Positions 17,359-25,330 of a stretch of DNA of 53,919 nucleotides are shown piece by piece. The notes beneath the pieces are model-generated. The model saw nothing but the letters and a program-made list of their open reading frames with translations, made no database searches and was not told the DNA's origin. How positions within the stretch are numbered: the stretch's first letter is position 1; every line of letters begins with the position of its first letter. The stretch is taken from assembly GCA_030065055.1 (NCBI GenBank), contig JASJDS010000015.1, forward strand, positions 1 through 53,919, given 5' to 3'. The position numbers and the translations under genes were made by a program. Source of the DNA: Calothrix sp. MO_192.B10 (GTDB taxonomy: Bacteria; Cyanobacteriota; Cyanobacteriia; Cyanobacteriales; Nostocaceae).

Positions 17359-17955
17359 TTACTTCCCCCTTGTGGGGCTGCTCTTAACAGGTTTATTCCT
17401 CCCATCACCACCATGTAAAATAGGCATGGTAAATAAACCCCAGGCCAATCCCGTAACTAATCCAAAGGGTGTAACTAAGTAATTGTTAAAACTCCAAATA
17501 TCAAAGACTTGGGCTGCTAGCTCCAAAGGATAAGCCATCATTAATATACTGGCGATCGCTACACCACTCCAACCATATTGAGCTAACCAGTAAAAACCTT
17601 TACCACCAGTAACTGCGTATAATAATCGAGTGATTAATAAGCCTGTAACTGTACCATAGCAACGCATACACACAGCCATAATAAAGGGTGGTGCTAGCTC
17701 CACACCCATATCTGGTTGGGGACATACATGATTGCCCATAAAGTAGATAATGTTAGCTACCCCAGGTAAAATTGGCAACCCAGATGCTGCTAATACTGGA
17801 GCGATCGCAGGACCAATAACCATCCCTGTTAACAGAAAGTCAGCAATAAAACTGCTCCAACGAATTGGTGATTTTTTGGCGATCGCCCTTTGGGCGGTTC
17901 CCCTTAGGAACATCGCCTGAAGGCGGTTCCTCCAGAACATCCCTACTTGTTGCAT
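17359..17955 (-). CDS. DUF2085 family membrane protein
   Basis: A 198-residue integral membrane protein with about four hydrophobic segments. It carries the DUF2085 marks NHVCPQPDMG and MAVCMRCYGTVTG. The two Cys-containing motifs could bind a metal or heme, but no function is established for the family. The N-terminal stretch FLRGTAQRAIAKK (about residues 16-28) is encoded by a GC-rich palindromic repeat (CGATCGCCCTTTGGGCGGTT and GGAACATCGCCTGAAGGCGG). It looks like an in-frame repeat insertion. Start ATG 17955 (MQQVGMFWRN). The gene runs into repeat-rich DNA at its 3' end. Confidence 0.75.
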   Translation of the reverse strand: MQQVGMFWRNRLQAMFLRGTAQRAIAKKSPIRWSSFIADFLLTGMVIGPAIAPVLAASGLPILPGVANIIYFMGNHVCPQPDMGVELAPPFIMAVCMRCYGTVTGLLITRLLYAVTGGKGFYWLAQYGWSGVAIASILMMAYPLELAAQVFDIWSFNNYLVTPFGLVTGLAWGLFTMPILHGGDGRNKPVKSSPTRGK

Positions 17956-17999
17956 TTCCTCTCCTACTTCAATAATCTAATACTTATACCAAGTCAAAT

Positions 18000-18376
18000 C
18001 ATGTTTGCGACACATACATGATTCGCAAGGGCACGGCGACCACAAGATTTTGGTGTCTAAAATATCCCTCTGATGCCGTGATAATACGCAAGGGCACGGC
18101 GACCACAAGATTTTGGTGTCTAAAATTATCATTCTGATGCCGTGCCCCTACACAAGGGCACGGCGAACACAAGATTTTGGTGTCTAAAATATCATTCTGA
18201 TGCCGTGCCCCTACACAAGGGCACGGCGACCACAAGATTTTGGTGTCTAAAATTATCATTCTGATGCCGTGCCCCTACACAAGGGCACGGCGACCACAAG
18301 ATTTTGGTGTCTAAAATTATCATTCTGATGCCGTGCCCCTACTTGTTTGTCCCATTCTTTTTTGAAAATGGTATTA
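18000..18376. repeat. Hairpin element with a five-fold tandem amplification (63-64 bp units)
   Basis: Between flanks ATGTTTGCGACACATACATG and GTCCCATTCTTTTTTGAAAA lie five tandem units at 18026-18342. Each opens CAAGGGCACGGCGACCACAA and closes GATGCCGTGCCCCTACA, and the arms GGGCACGGC / GCCGTGCCC form a hairpin in four of them. The first unit has a broken right arm (GCCGTGATAATACG). The single-copy relative is at 14013. There are no variable spacers, so this is not a CRISPR. Confidence 0.88.
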
Positions 18377-18527
18377 CCTGGTTTTATTGCTCACAAATTT
18401 AGGATAATATATGTCCTTGATATCTGGAAGACTAGATACCTGAGAAATAATTGAGCTTTGTGGTTTAATGGCAACGTTCATAACACAACTGTGACGGTTG
18501 CAGCAGAAAAAACACGTAAATTATCTC

Positions 18528-19976
18528 ATGTCTCATCAAATTTCTCTGGGCTTATTCCTCATCTTGTTAAGTACTCACATTGGTTTTCATACCAAAGCAG
18601 CCACAGCACAAATACCAAGCAAAAAAACTATTTGTACTAGTCAATTATCTGCTGCTGTAGATGCTGTAGTGAATCGACCTGGGTTTAATCGGGTACGTTG
18701 GGGCATCTTAGTTACAAATCAGGATGGCAATCAAACTCTCTATAATCGCAATGGTCAAAAATACTTTGTTCCAGCTTCTAATACTAAAGTACTAACCACC
18801 GCCGCCGCATTACAAGCACTAGGGGCTAATTTCCGTATCCGTACTTCTGTTTATCAAGATGGGGAGGGTATTTTACGGGTGGTAGGTAGGGGAGATCCCA
18901 GTTTGAAAGATGCTCAGTTGCAAAGTTTAGCGAAGCAGTTACGCCAACGGGGTATTCGCCAAATCAAACAGTTAATTGCTGATGATAGTTACTTCCAAGG
19001 GGATGGGATTCATCCTAGTTGGATGTGGGAAGATGTGCAATATTATTATGGTGCGCCGGTAAATAGTTTAATTTTGAATGAAAATGCTGCCATATTAAGG
19101 ATTTTCCCCCAAACGGTGGGTCAACCTCTGAAAGTGAAATGGGATGAACTTACCGAAGCATATCGCTGGCGAGTAGAAAATAATTCTGTCACCCTTCCTA
19201 AAGGGGAACGAGGTTTTGTGGAAGTCACCCGGGATTTAAAAGGTCCGGTATTAAGAATTAACGGTCAATTAGGGGTTGATTCTCGACCTGATATTACTGC
19301 GATCGCTGTTTTTGATCCCATTGAACATTTTATGCGTCATTTTCGCCTAAATTTGGCCAAGGAAGGAATTTCCGTTACTAGAGTATTTAGTGCTGCTGGG
19401 AGTAAAAATGAACGGGAATTAGCAGCTGTAGAATCTCCACCATTATCTGAGTTGCTAGTAGAGACTAATGTTAACAGTAATAATTTGTTTGCTGAGGCTT
19501 TATTAAGGGCTTTAGCTAGTAAAAGTACCCAAAAGAATCCCAAGAATACGGCTAATGTAGGGTTAGCAGTTCTCAAAACAACATTAAATCAGTTAAGAGT
19601 CAATCCCCAAAGTTATCAAATTGTTGATGGTTCTGGACTTTCTCGCAAAAACTTAATTAGTCCAGAAGCATTAGTCCAAACCTTGCAGGGAATGGCAAAA
19701 TCACCCCAAGCAAAAGTTTTTCGCGCCTCCCTTCCAGTTGCGGGTGTCAGTGGTACTTTAAGAAATCGGATGAAAGGTACGCCTGCAGAGGGAATTGTGC
19801 GAGCCAAAACGGGTACCCTCAGTGGTGTTGTCACCCTTTCTGGATATGTTAACCCTCCCCAGTATAGTCCAGTTAACTTTAGTATTATGGTGAATCAAAC
19901 GGGACAACCAAGTCGAACAATAAGAAAAGCTGTGGATGAAATTGTTGTGTTGTTAACCCAGCTAAAACGTTGTTAA
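18528..19976 (+). CDS. dacB: D-alanyl-D-alanine carboxypeptidase/endopeptidase, PBP4 type (peptidase S13)
   Basis: A periplasmic penicillin-binding protein that trims and opens peptidoglycan cross-links. With ATG 18528 the product has 482 residues and starts with a signal peptide (MSHQISLGLFLILLSTHIGF, cleavage near TAQ). The active-site serine motif SxxK is S84-K87 (PASNTKVLTT). The SxN triad is in NVNSNNLFAEALL and KTG in RAKTGTLSGV, in the order and spacing of class C PBPs with a large insert domain. An upstream TTG at 18498 is less likely because it would lengthen the n-region. Confidence 0.92.
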   Translation: MSHQISLGLFLILLSTHIGFHTKAATAQIPSKKTICTSQLSAAVDAVVNRPGFNRVRWGILVTNQDGNQTLYNRNGQKYFVPASNTKVLTTAAALQALGANFRIRTSVYQDGEGILRVVGRGDPSLKDAQLQSLAKQLRQRGIRQIKQLIADDSYFQGDGIHPSWMWEDVQYYYGAPVNSLILNENAAILRIFPQTVGQPLKVKWDELTEAYRWRVENNSVTLPKGERGFVEVTRDLKGPVLRINGQLGVDSRPDITAIAVFDPIEHFMRHFRLNLAKEGISVTRVFSAAGSKNERELAAVESPPLSELLVETNVNSNNLFAEALLRALASKSTQKNPKNTANVGLAVLKTTLNQLRVNPQSYQIVDGSGLSRKNLISPEALVQTLQGMAKSPQAKVFRASLPVAGVSGTLRNRMKGTPAEGIVRAKTGTLSGVVTLSGYVNPPQYSPVNFSIMVNQTGQPSRTIRKAVDEIVVLLTQLKRC

Positions 19977-20447
19977 CTGCTCTAGTAAGAAACTGGGTCA
20001 AATTAAATATAAAACCTCACCCCGCCTGATGGCACCCCTCTCTTTAGCACCCCGCCTGTGAGGTTCAATCTTACATTTAATTACGCTTACCTACTTACTC
20101 CATTTCATTAATTCTGAAGGCTGGGTCACAGATCCCCGACTTCTTAAAGAAGTCGGGGATCGTTCACATCCGAGACTCGTCAAAGAAAAAGCTCTGGTTT
20201 TTAAGACTACCATCAATTTTATTTAAAGATATTTTTACATTACCAATATCACTTATAAATTGTATATATAAGCTTCTTTTTATCATTAATATTGCGATAA
20301 ATTAGTTCTAATGTGTTAAAACCATATATTTAACTTAGGTAACTAACAATCGAATGTTAAGTATCATTTCTAATTAGTTATTTCCATATCAAAACTGACA
20401 ATTTTGCTGATTTATCTATTAATTTTTTATTAATTTACCTGGGAGTT
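19977..20447. other. Spacer with GATCCCCGACTT palindrome
   Basis: About 470 bases without a gene. The first half holds a direct repeat ACCCCGCCTG and the near-perfect palindrome at 20131-20161. The second half is AT-rich and probably contains the promoter of the membrane fusion protein gene. Confidence 0.6.
20131..20161. repeat. Palindromic repeat, copy 1
   Basis: Arms GATCCCCGACTTCTT / AAGAAGTCGGGGATC around a single base. A second copy with one base changed at the centre is at 44815-44845, and a half copy (AAGTCGGGGATC) follows near 44901. Confidence 0.85.
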
Positions 20448-21746
20448 ATGAAGTCTTCTGAGTCTCAATCTGATTTTGAACAAAATTTTCCAGAACCATC
20501 TTTTGAACCACCATTAAGACAGGGAGGGTGGCTATGGTTGTTTTTTGCAGTTCTAATCATAATTACTGGAGGTGCAGCCTTAGGGCTGTTAATGAGTCCA
20601 GAACATCAAATATCATCAAATAATAGTAATCAAGTTAAAACTAAACGAGTAAAAATATCAACGGTTGGAGTAGGTAAAATTGAGGAAAGTTATGATTATA
20701 TTGCTAGCTTAGAACCTCTTAATTCAATCACACTCCAGCCGAAAATTCAGGGTACAGTTACCCATGTATTTGTCAAATCCGGAAATAAGGTAAAAGCAGG
20801 AAGCGCGATTATACAAGTTAACTCCCAAGGGGAACAGTCAACAGCAATTAGCTCACGCTACTATCAAGCACAACAAAAATTAGACCGCGCTCGGGATGTT
20901 CTCAATCGTTTGCAAACAGCAAGATTATCCCAACTTGCTCATGCTAAGTTAAATCAACAACAATACCAAAGGTATTCTCTTTTGGCCGCACAAGGTGCTG
21001 TATCTCGACAAACAAGGGATGAATATGCCCAGAATTTGGCTGCGGTGGAGATGAATTTAGGAGCGATCGATGCCAAAATTCAAGCACAGCAGGTGAGAGT
21101 ACTACAAGCGGAACAAGCCCTAAAACAGGCTTATAAACTGACTCAACAACCAAGCTATATTCAGCGTTATAAAATTACGGCTCCTGTAACTGGCATAATT
21201 ACTAGTATTCCTGTGAAGGTTGGAGATATTATTAATACCTCCACAAAAATAGGAACAATTACTCAAAATCAACCTTTAGAAATCAAAATTAATGTTCCCA
21301 AAAAACTTAGTTTTCGGTTACGTAAAGGTATGCCCGTGGAGGTCATGAGCGAACAAGGGAAGAAATTAGGTAAAACTCGAATATATTTAATTTCCCAAAA
21401 AAAAGGTGACTCTAAATTTATAGTTGTCAAAGCTCTATTAAAAAATACAAAATCTAAATTACGCACAGATGAATTAGTCCGTGCTAGATTGATTTTTAAC
21501 CGAAGACCAGGAGCTTTAATTCCGAGGGCGGCAATTTTTCGTGTAGCTGAAGAAAGTTTTGTCTATGTTGCAGAAACCATAAAATTGACACAAAATAACT
21601 CCCAATTAATTGCTAGGCAAAGACGCATTAAATTAGGAAACATAAGGGGTAATACTTATCAAGTACTGGGAGGATTACAACCAGGAGAGAGAATAGTTGT
21701 ATCCGGTTTGCTGAACCTAAGAGATGGTGACAGAATCAGTCCCTAG
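20448..21746 (+). CDS. RND-type membrane fusion protein (periplasmic adaptor, HlyD/AcrA family)
   Basis: The 432-residue protein has an N-terminal cytoplasmic stretch and one TM anchor (about 26-47, WLWLFFAVLIIITGGAALG). It then shows the adaptor layout: a first lipoyl half (LQPKIQGTVTHVFVKSGNKV), a coiled-coil hairpin rich in Gln and Ala, a second lipoyl half (APVTGIITSIPVKVGDI), and a beta-barrel with C-terminal LGGLQPGERIVVSGLLNLRD. Such proteins bridge inner-membrane RND pumps to an outer-membrane channel. No pump gene follows here, so it is an orphan adaptor; its partner must be elsewhere. Confidence 0.85.
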   Translation: MKSSESQSDFEQNFPEPSFEPPLRQGGWLWLFFAVLIIITGGAALGLLMSPEHQISSNNSNQVKTKRVKISTVGVGKIEESYDYIASLEPLNSITLQPKIQGTVTHVFVKSGNKVKAGSAIIQVNSQGEQSTAISSRYYQAQQKLDRARDVLNRLQTARLSQLAHAKLNQQQYQRYSLLAAQGAVSRQTRDEYAQNLAAVEMNLGAIDAKIQAQQVRVLQAEQALKQAYKLTQQPSYIQRYKITAPVTGIITSIPVKVGDIINTSTKIGTITQNQPLEIKINVPKKLSFRLRKGMPVEVMSEQGKKLGKTRIYLISQKKGDSKFIVVKALLKNTKSKLRTDELVRARLIFNRRPGALIPRAAIFRVAEESFVYVAETIKLTQNNSQLIARQRRIKLGNIRGNTYQVLGGLQPGERIVVSGLLNLRDGDRISP

Positions 21747-21834
21747 TACCGCTAAGGTCTGTTTTCTTTCCTCGCCGTCATCTGTTTACTTTGAAAACAA
21801 GATTATCACTGAAAATTCGGTGTAAAAAAATATT

Positions 21835-21865
21835 GAATACTTTAGTCTGTAGAACTTTGGTATTC
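21835..21865 (+). promoter_or_regulatory. Tandem C-box-like operator before the controller gene
   Basis: Imperfect inverted repeat with ends GAATAC / GTATTC. The core ACTTTAGTC-TGTA-GAACTTTGGT has the layout of controller-protein boxes (ACTnnAGTC, TGTA spacer, second box). It ends 8 bases before a -10-like TACTAT (21873-21878), which lies 8 bases before ATG 21887. The transcript is therefore probably leaderless or nearly so. The same GAATACT half-sites form the single operator at 23990. Confidence 0.7.
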
Positions 21866-21886
21866 AAAACTTTACTATCTGTATTC

Positions 21887-22138
21887 ATGCAACCCAGTAA
21901 ACTAGACGAAATTTTAGGACTAGAGCTACAGCGTCGTCGCATAAAAATAGGTTGGTCACAAGAGTACCTGGCAGAAACGACAGGTTTGCACAGGACTTAT
22001 ATCAGCCAACTTGAGCGGGGACTTAAAAGTCCATCGATTAGGGTTCTTAGTCATATCACCAAAGCTTTGGGCATAACAATGAGTGAATTTTTGCAAGCCG
22101 TAGAGGAATCCCTGAGTGCTGACAGAACCAGAGATTGA
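21887..22138 (+). CDS. XRE-family controller (C) protein of a restriction-modification system
   Basis: An 83-residue helix-turn-helix protein starting at ATG 21887 (MQPSKLDEILGLELQRRRIK). The HTH reads IGWSQEYLAETTGLHRTYIS followed by QLERGLKSPS, the pattern of C proteins. The small size, the position just before a putative endonuclease gene and the operator-like repeats at both promoters of the cluster support a controller role. C proteins delay endonuclease expression until the methyltransferase has protected the DNA. A longer reading from TTG 21791 would cover the operator and is rejected. The endonuclease gene starts inside it (23-base overlap). Confidence 0.85.
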   Translation: MQPSKLDEILGLELQRRRIKIGWSQEYLAETTGLHRTYISQLERGLKSPSIRVLSHITKALGITMSEFLQAVEESLSADRTRD

Positions 22139-22865
22139 AAAATTGAAGCAAGCGATAATTGCTACTGTCGCATCTCCAGTCATTGGCTCGATAGAGGATT
22201 ATACCTGGGAGGCAATCTTTCATTATGTTAAAAATATACCGCTATCCGATCCTGCACTGGGGCGAAGTAAACTTCTCTACGATGCTGTTGACACGACTAC
22301 TGCTGATGGTTGGTCGTTAAAATCTCTTCAATTGAGTAGCTTGAATACTGGAGATTCATTCTTATTTGTGATCCAGAGAGCAGATGTGATCAAAAAGGCA
22401 GTTCAACTTGGTTTTCCAGGTTTGACTGAGCAATCTTCACCTCATGAGCTTGGAACAGCTATTATCCAACATTGGAATGAGAAAATTATATCGAGTCAAG
22501 CAACCCAGAATGTTGTAAACAGTTATGAGGGAATATTACTGAAAACCATCAAGGGTTATGAGTATGTTTACTGTGAATTTCCATTGTATACATTTGACCC
22601 AAACACTTTTTCTTGGGCTTGGACAGTAAATAAAAAGACCGGAAAGAAAGGTGCAGGTCTACAAGGAAGCATCGCAGGGAAAACAGAGTTGGTTTGGTAC
22701 AAAAATCAGAAACAACTTTTCAGAGCCAGAACTATTCCTTTGGATGCAGTTCGTATTACCGTTAAAAGAACTCGTCTTACCTTCGATCAATATGTGGAGA
22801 CGGTTATCTCAGCTTTACAAGCTCAAATCAAGATGCAGTCCCCTGACAACTATCTTGAAGAATAG
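22116..22865 (+). CDS. Putative type II restriction endonuclease
   Basis: A 249-residue soluble protein starting at GTG 22116, inside the 3' end of the controller gene. I do not recognise a named family. A possible nuclease core is LLYDAVDTTTADGWSLKSLQ (54-73), where Asp64 and Lys69 could serve as part of a PD-(D/E)xK-like site. Later come a WAWTVNKKTGKKGAG loop and a C-terminal helix. The role is assigned from context: an overlapping controller gene upstream and a convergent C5 methyltransferase with a 38-base 3' overlap downstream. The recognition sequence is unknown. Confidence 0.65.
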   Translation: MLTEPEIEKLKQAIIATVASPVIGSIEDYTWEAIFHYVKNIPLSDPALGRSKLLYDAVDTTTADGWSLKSLQLSSLNTGDSFLFVIQRADVIKKAVQLGFPGLTEQSSPHELGTAIIQHWNEKIISSQATQNVVNSYEGILLKTIKGYEYVYCEFPLYTFDPNTFSWAWTVNKKTGKKGAGLQGSIAGKTELVWYKNQKQLFRARTIPLDAVRITVKRTRLTFDQYVETVISALQAQIKMQSPDNYLEE

Positions 22866-23985
22866 ATGCAGCCACAACTTTACCCAGAAGTGGAGGTACA
22901 GATTCACCAATTTGAGAAGCCATGTTGGTATATGAGCCTAAAAAGTGAAAATTATCTGGATAAGAGTGTAATCTTGCTGCTTCGCGTATTGTAATCGTCC
23001 GATCCTGGGTAGGATGAAAAAATCTACCAGATCCTGGATGGAAAACCCATCTAGTAATGGTTCTTGCAGGTTTACTCCAATAGAGTCTGCCATATGCACC
23101 ACTATAGTGCTTTTTAGGGGCTAATTCAGGAGGTAAGTCCCTAGCATCTTGCCCTTCGCAAAGGGCACGCGCTCTCGACATTTGAATGGGAGTTAAAGCA
23201 CGAGCAATGTGATTGACTATTTTCATGCTTCCGCTACGCATCATGAACTGATATGTAGTTTGTGGCTCATAAGGATAGACCTCAGCATCATACTCCTGTC
23301 CTGCTTCTAGTGGTGGCAAGTCTCCAATTGCATCTTTGACTGTAACAACTGAAGAAATGTGTGGCTCTAGTAAAGTAAGCTGAACACAAGATTTATTTTT
23401 TTTATAATCACTTCTAATATCACCAAAATGTGTTTGTTCTGGTAAATGTGGCAAATGATTTAGGCTTGCTAAGAAAAAAACCCTGGATCTTGTTTGCGGC
23501 ACTCCATAATGTGCAGCATTTAAAGATGCCGATATAACTTTATAGCCCCATAATTCAAGTTGCTCTGTTATTTCGTGTCTGATTACACCATCATAAGCTT
23601 TCAAAATTTCCGGCACATTCTCCATTACAACATGAATAGGTCTAAATTCCTGTACAAATTCCAAAAAAGTCCTATATAAATGATTACGAGGATCACTTAG
23701 AGAGCGGTAGCCAGCAGGAATATTTCTTGAAAATCCTTGACATGGAGGACCGCCAATCAAGGCTGTTAGCTCTTCCCTCTGTAAACCCAGGCTTAATCGC
23801 AACTCTGAAGGTTTTACCTCACGGATGTCCTGATGCAATATTTTAGTTCTTGGGTAATTGTGCTTGTAAGTTGCTAGAGCTTTGGCATTCACATCAATCG
23901 CACAAATAGATTCAAAGCCAGCTAAGTGAAAACCTGTGGTCAATCCACCCGCCCCAGAAAATAAGTCAATAATCTTGTGCTTCAT
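22828..23985 (-). CDS. DNA (cytosine-5-)-methyltransferase
   Basis: The 385-residue C5 methyltransferase has the conserved motifs in order. Motif I is IDLFSGAGGLTTGFHLAG (6-23), and motif IV is GGPPCQGFS with catalytic Cys82. Motif VI is ENVP (122-125), motif VIII QTRSR (164-168), and the C-terminal motifs IX and X are ARTITRW and QIGESVPPLLGKVVA. The variable target-recognition region lies around 180-310. It should transfer a methyl group from S-adenosylmethionine to a cytosine within the endonuclease target. Convergent with the endonuclease gene. Its ATG sits 4 bases after an operator-like palindrome, so it is likely repressed by the controller protein. Confidence 0.93.
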   Translation of the reverse strand: MKHKIIDLFSGAGGLTTGFHLAGFESICAIDVNAKALATYKHNYPRTKILHQDIREVKPSELRLSLGLQREELTALIGGPPCQGFSRNIPAGYRSLSDPRNHLYRTFLEFVQEFRPIHVVMENVPEILKAYDGVIRHEITEQLELWGYKVISASLNAAHYGVPQTRSRVFFLASLNHLPHLPEQTHFGDIRSDYKKNKSCVQLTLLEPHISSVVTVKDAIGDLPPLEAGQEYDAEVYPYEPQTTYQFMMRSGSMKIVNHIARALTPIQMSRARALCEGQDARDLPPELAPKKHYSGAYGRLYWSKPARTITRWVFHPGSGRFFHPTQDRTITIREAARLHSYPDNFHFLGSYTNMASQIGESVPPLLGKVVAASILQDSCQGTAS

Positions 23986-23989
23986 AATT

Positions 23990-24005
23990 GAATACTATAG
24001 TATTC
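23990..24005 (-). promoter_or_regulatory. Single C-box-like operator over the methyltransferase promoter
   Basis: Perfect 16-bp palindrome GAATACTATAGTATTC directly upstream of the methyltransferase ATG (23985). Read on the minus strand, it covers the likely -10 (TATAGT or TAGTAT). A -35-like TTGACT lies at 24015-24020, 17 bases from TAGTAT. Binding there would block the promoter. The half-site GAATACT also occurs in the operator of the controller gene. Confidence 0.75.
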
Positions 24006-24126
24006 TTCGTCGTCAGTCAACCTACTCCCCTGATAGTAAGCAACAATTTATCAAGACAAATTTAAAAACCCAACTTTGTGAACAAAGCGGGTTTAGGAAG
24101 TAATAGATTAGATTAATGATTTTGGA

Positions 24127-24489
24127 TTAATCCAAATAACCCATCAATGAATCAGATTCATCAACTACCTTAATCATGACGGGACGATTTCCGAGCAAAG
24201 AATACTGTTTGGAAATTGCTAGGTTACTAGCGGCAATGGGACGAACCCCAGAAGCGGTAATGGTGTTTACAACCTCCATGCTATGGGCGGCAATGGGGCG
24301 GATTCCCATGACATTTATTGTCTCTACCACTTTCAACTCGGAAGATTTGATCGGACGAAGAGAAAGAGCAGATTGATTGCGGATATCCAGTTTGTTTGAT
24401 GAATCTGCCGGCACTGGCTTGTTACTAGTTTCTTCGCTTTTACTTTTATCTGTATTCACTGTCTGATTTTGATTATTTTCAACTGTCAC
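24127..24489 (-). CDS. Protein with four exact 19-residue RPI repeats
   Basis: A 120-residue soluble protein. The first 40 residues are polar and Asn/Ser/Lys-rich, probably disordered. Then four repeats start at exact 19-residue spacing, with Arg at 45, 64, 83 and 102: LRPIKSSELKVVETINVMG, IRPIAAHSMEVVNTITASG, VRPIAASNLAISKQYSLLG and NRPV. No signal peptide, TM or Cys is seen. I do not know a function; the regular repeats suggest a small beta-solenoid-like or multivalent binding module. It stands alone, with a GGAGGAAAAAACGG ribosome binding region upstream. Confidence 0.7.
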   Translation of the reverse strand: MTVENNQNQTVNTDKSKSEETSNKPVPADSSNKLDIRNQSALSLRPIKSSELKVVETINVMGIRPIAAHSMEVVNTITASGVRPIAASNLAISKQYSLLGNRPVMIKVVDESDSLMGYLD

Positions 24490-24843
24490 CGTTTTTTCCT
24501 CCTGGACTTTAGTTCGCCTTCATCGAGGACTGATTGCTTTACCAGTGCTGCTAACAGCAATAAATATAATACCTCTGTATATTAAGTAATTTTTACAAAA
24601 ATTTAAGAGGTTGGAAACTTTTTTATATTTTATCCCTATTTTTTCACAAATACTTGAATTTTGATCATAATTGTGACAATTATGACTGACAAGCCTGTCT
24701 GTGTCTCTTTGTCAATTATCATTCATATAAATTAATAAAAACCCATAAATAATCTTGGTTTTGGTTGAGTCAGATTATTTATGAGTTGTGGATGTAAAAC
24801 TATGTATATGGGGTGGGGACTGATAGTCCCAAACACCTATGTA
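24490..24843. other. AT-rich spacer
   Basis: About 350 bases between two minus-strand genes. It holds the ribosome binding site and probable promoter of the repeat-protein gene at its left side. Otherwise it is AT-rich with no recognisable feature. Confidence 0.5.
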
Positions 24844-25293
24844 TTAAAGATCGCCGCGAATTTCTTCGACAACGCCATCCCGCATGACAATTTCCACTTG
24901 CATTTTGCTAATTAGGTTGTCGCCAACTTCCACACGGAAGAACCCTTCCATTTGGAATTGATTAACTTCCTGATCTAACTCCAGAATCTGTACTTGTTGG
25001 AGGTTTTGCAATAATTGGTTTTTTTGCTCTAGTAATTCACTTTTCTTTTCGTTGATTTGGAGTTGAATATTCTCTATCTGCTGGGTTGTTTGGGGACCGG
25101 GAGGTTGCAGACTTTGTTTCTGAATTTCTGAGATTGCCCGTTGTCCTTGCATATCCAACTGCTGAAGCTGTTGATCTAGTTGATTGATTTGAGCTTGCAG
25201 ATGTTGTTGCATTTCCTCCTTCCAGACAGGAGTCACAATGGCTTTGACGTTAACAACGCGTTTTAAGAGTAGTTGTTGATTGGAGACATCCAT
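24844..25293 (-). CDS. YlqD family protein
   Basis: A 149-residue protein with the YlqD layout. The N-terminal beta segment is LLLKRVVNVKAIVTPVWKEE. A long Gln-rich coiled coil spans about 28-95. The C-terminal beta segment is GFFRVEVGDNLISKMQVEIV, ending RDGVVEEIRGDL. The family has no established function. It starts 37 bases after the acyl-ACP synthetase stop on the same strand, so the two are likely co-transcribed. Confidence 0.82.
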   Translation of the reverse strand: MDVSNQQLLLKRVVNVKAIVTPVWKEEMQQHLQAQINQLDQQLQQLDMQGQRAISEIQKQSLQPPGPQTTQQIENIQLQINEKKSELLEQKNQLLQNLQQVQILELDQEVNQFQMEGFFRVEVGDNLISKMQVEIVMRDGVVEEIRGDL

Positions 25294-25330
25294 ATAAATT
25301 TAGCGTTCCCTACCTAGTGGATAACTGGGA

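Noticed and set aside
17999-18259. 86-codon minus-strand frame with repeated ILDTKILWSPCPCVGARHQND-like text
   Set aside because: It is a translation of the tandem hairpin units; the protein repeat follows from the DNA repeat and there is no ribosome binding site.
18026-18342. Possible CRISPR array
   Set aside because: Units of 63-64 bp are repeated almost whole with no variable spacers between constant repeats.
21791-21886. 32-codon N-terminal extension of the controller protein
   Set aside because: It overlaps the operator-like repeat and the -10 region; C proteins are about 80 residues, as given by ATG 21887.
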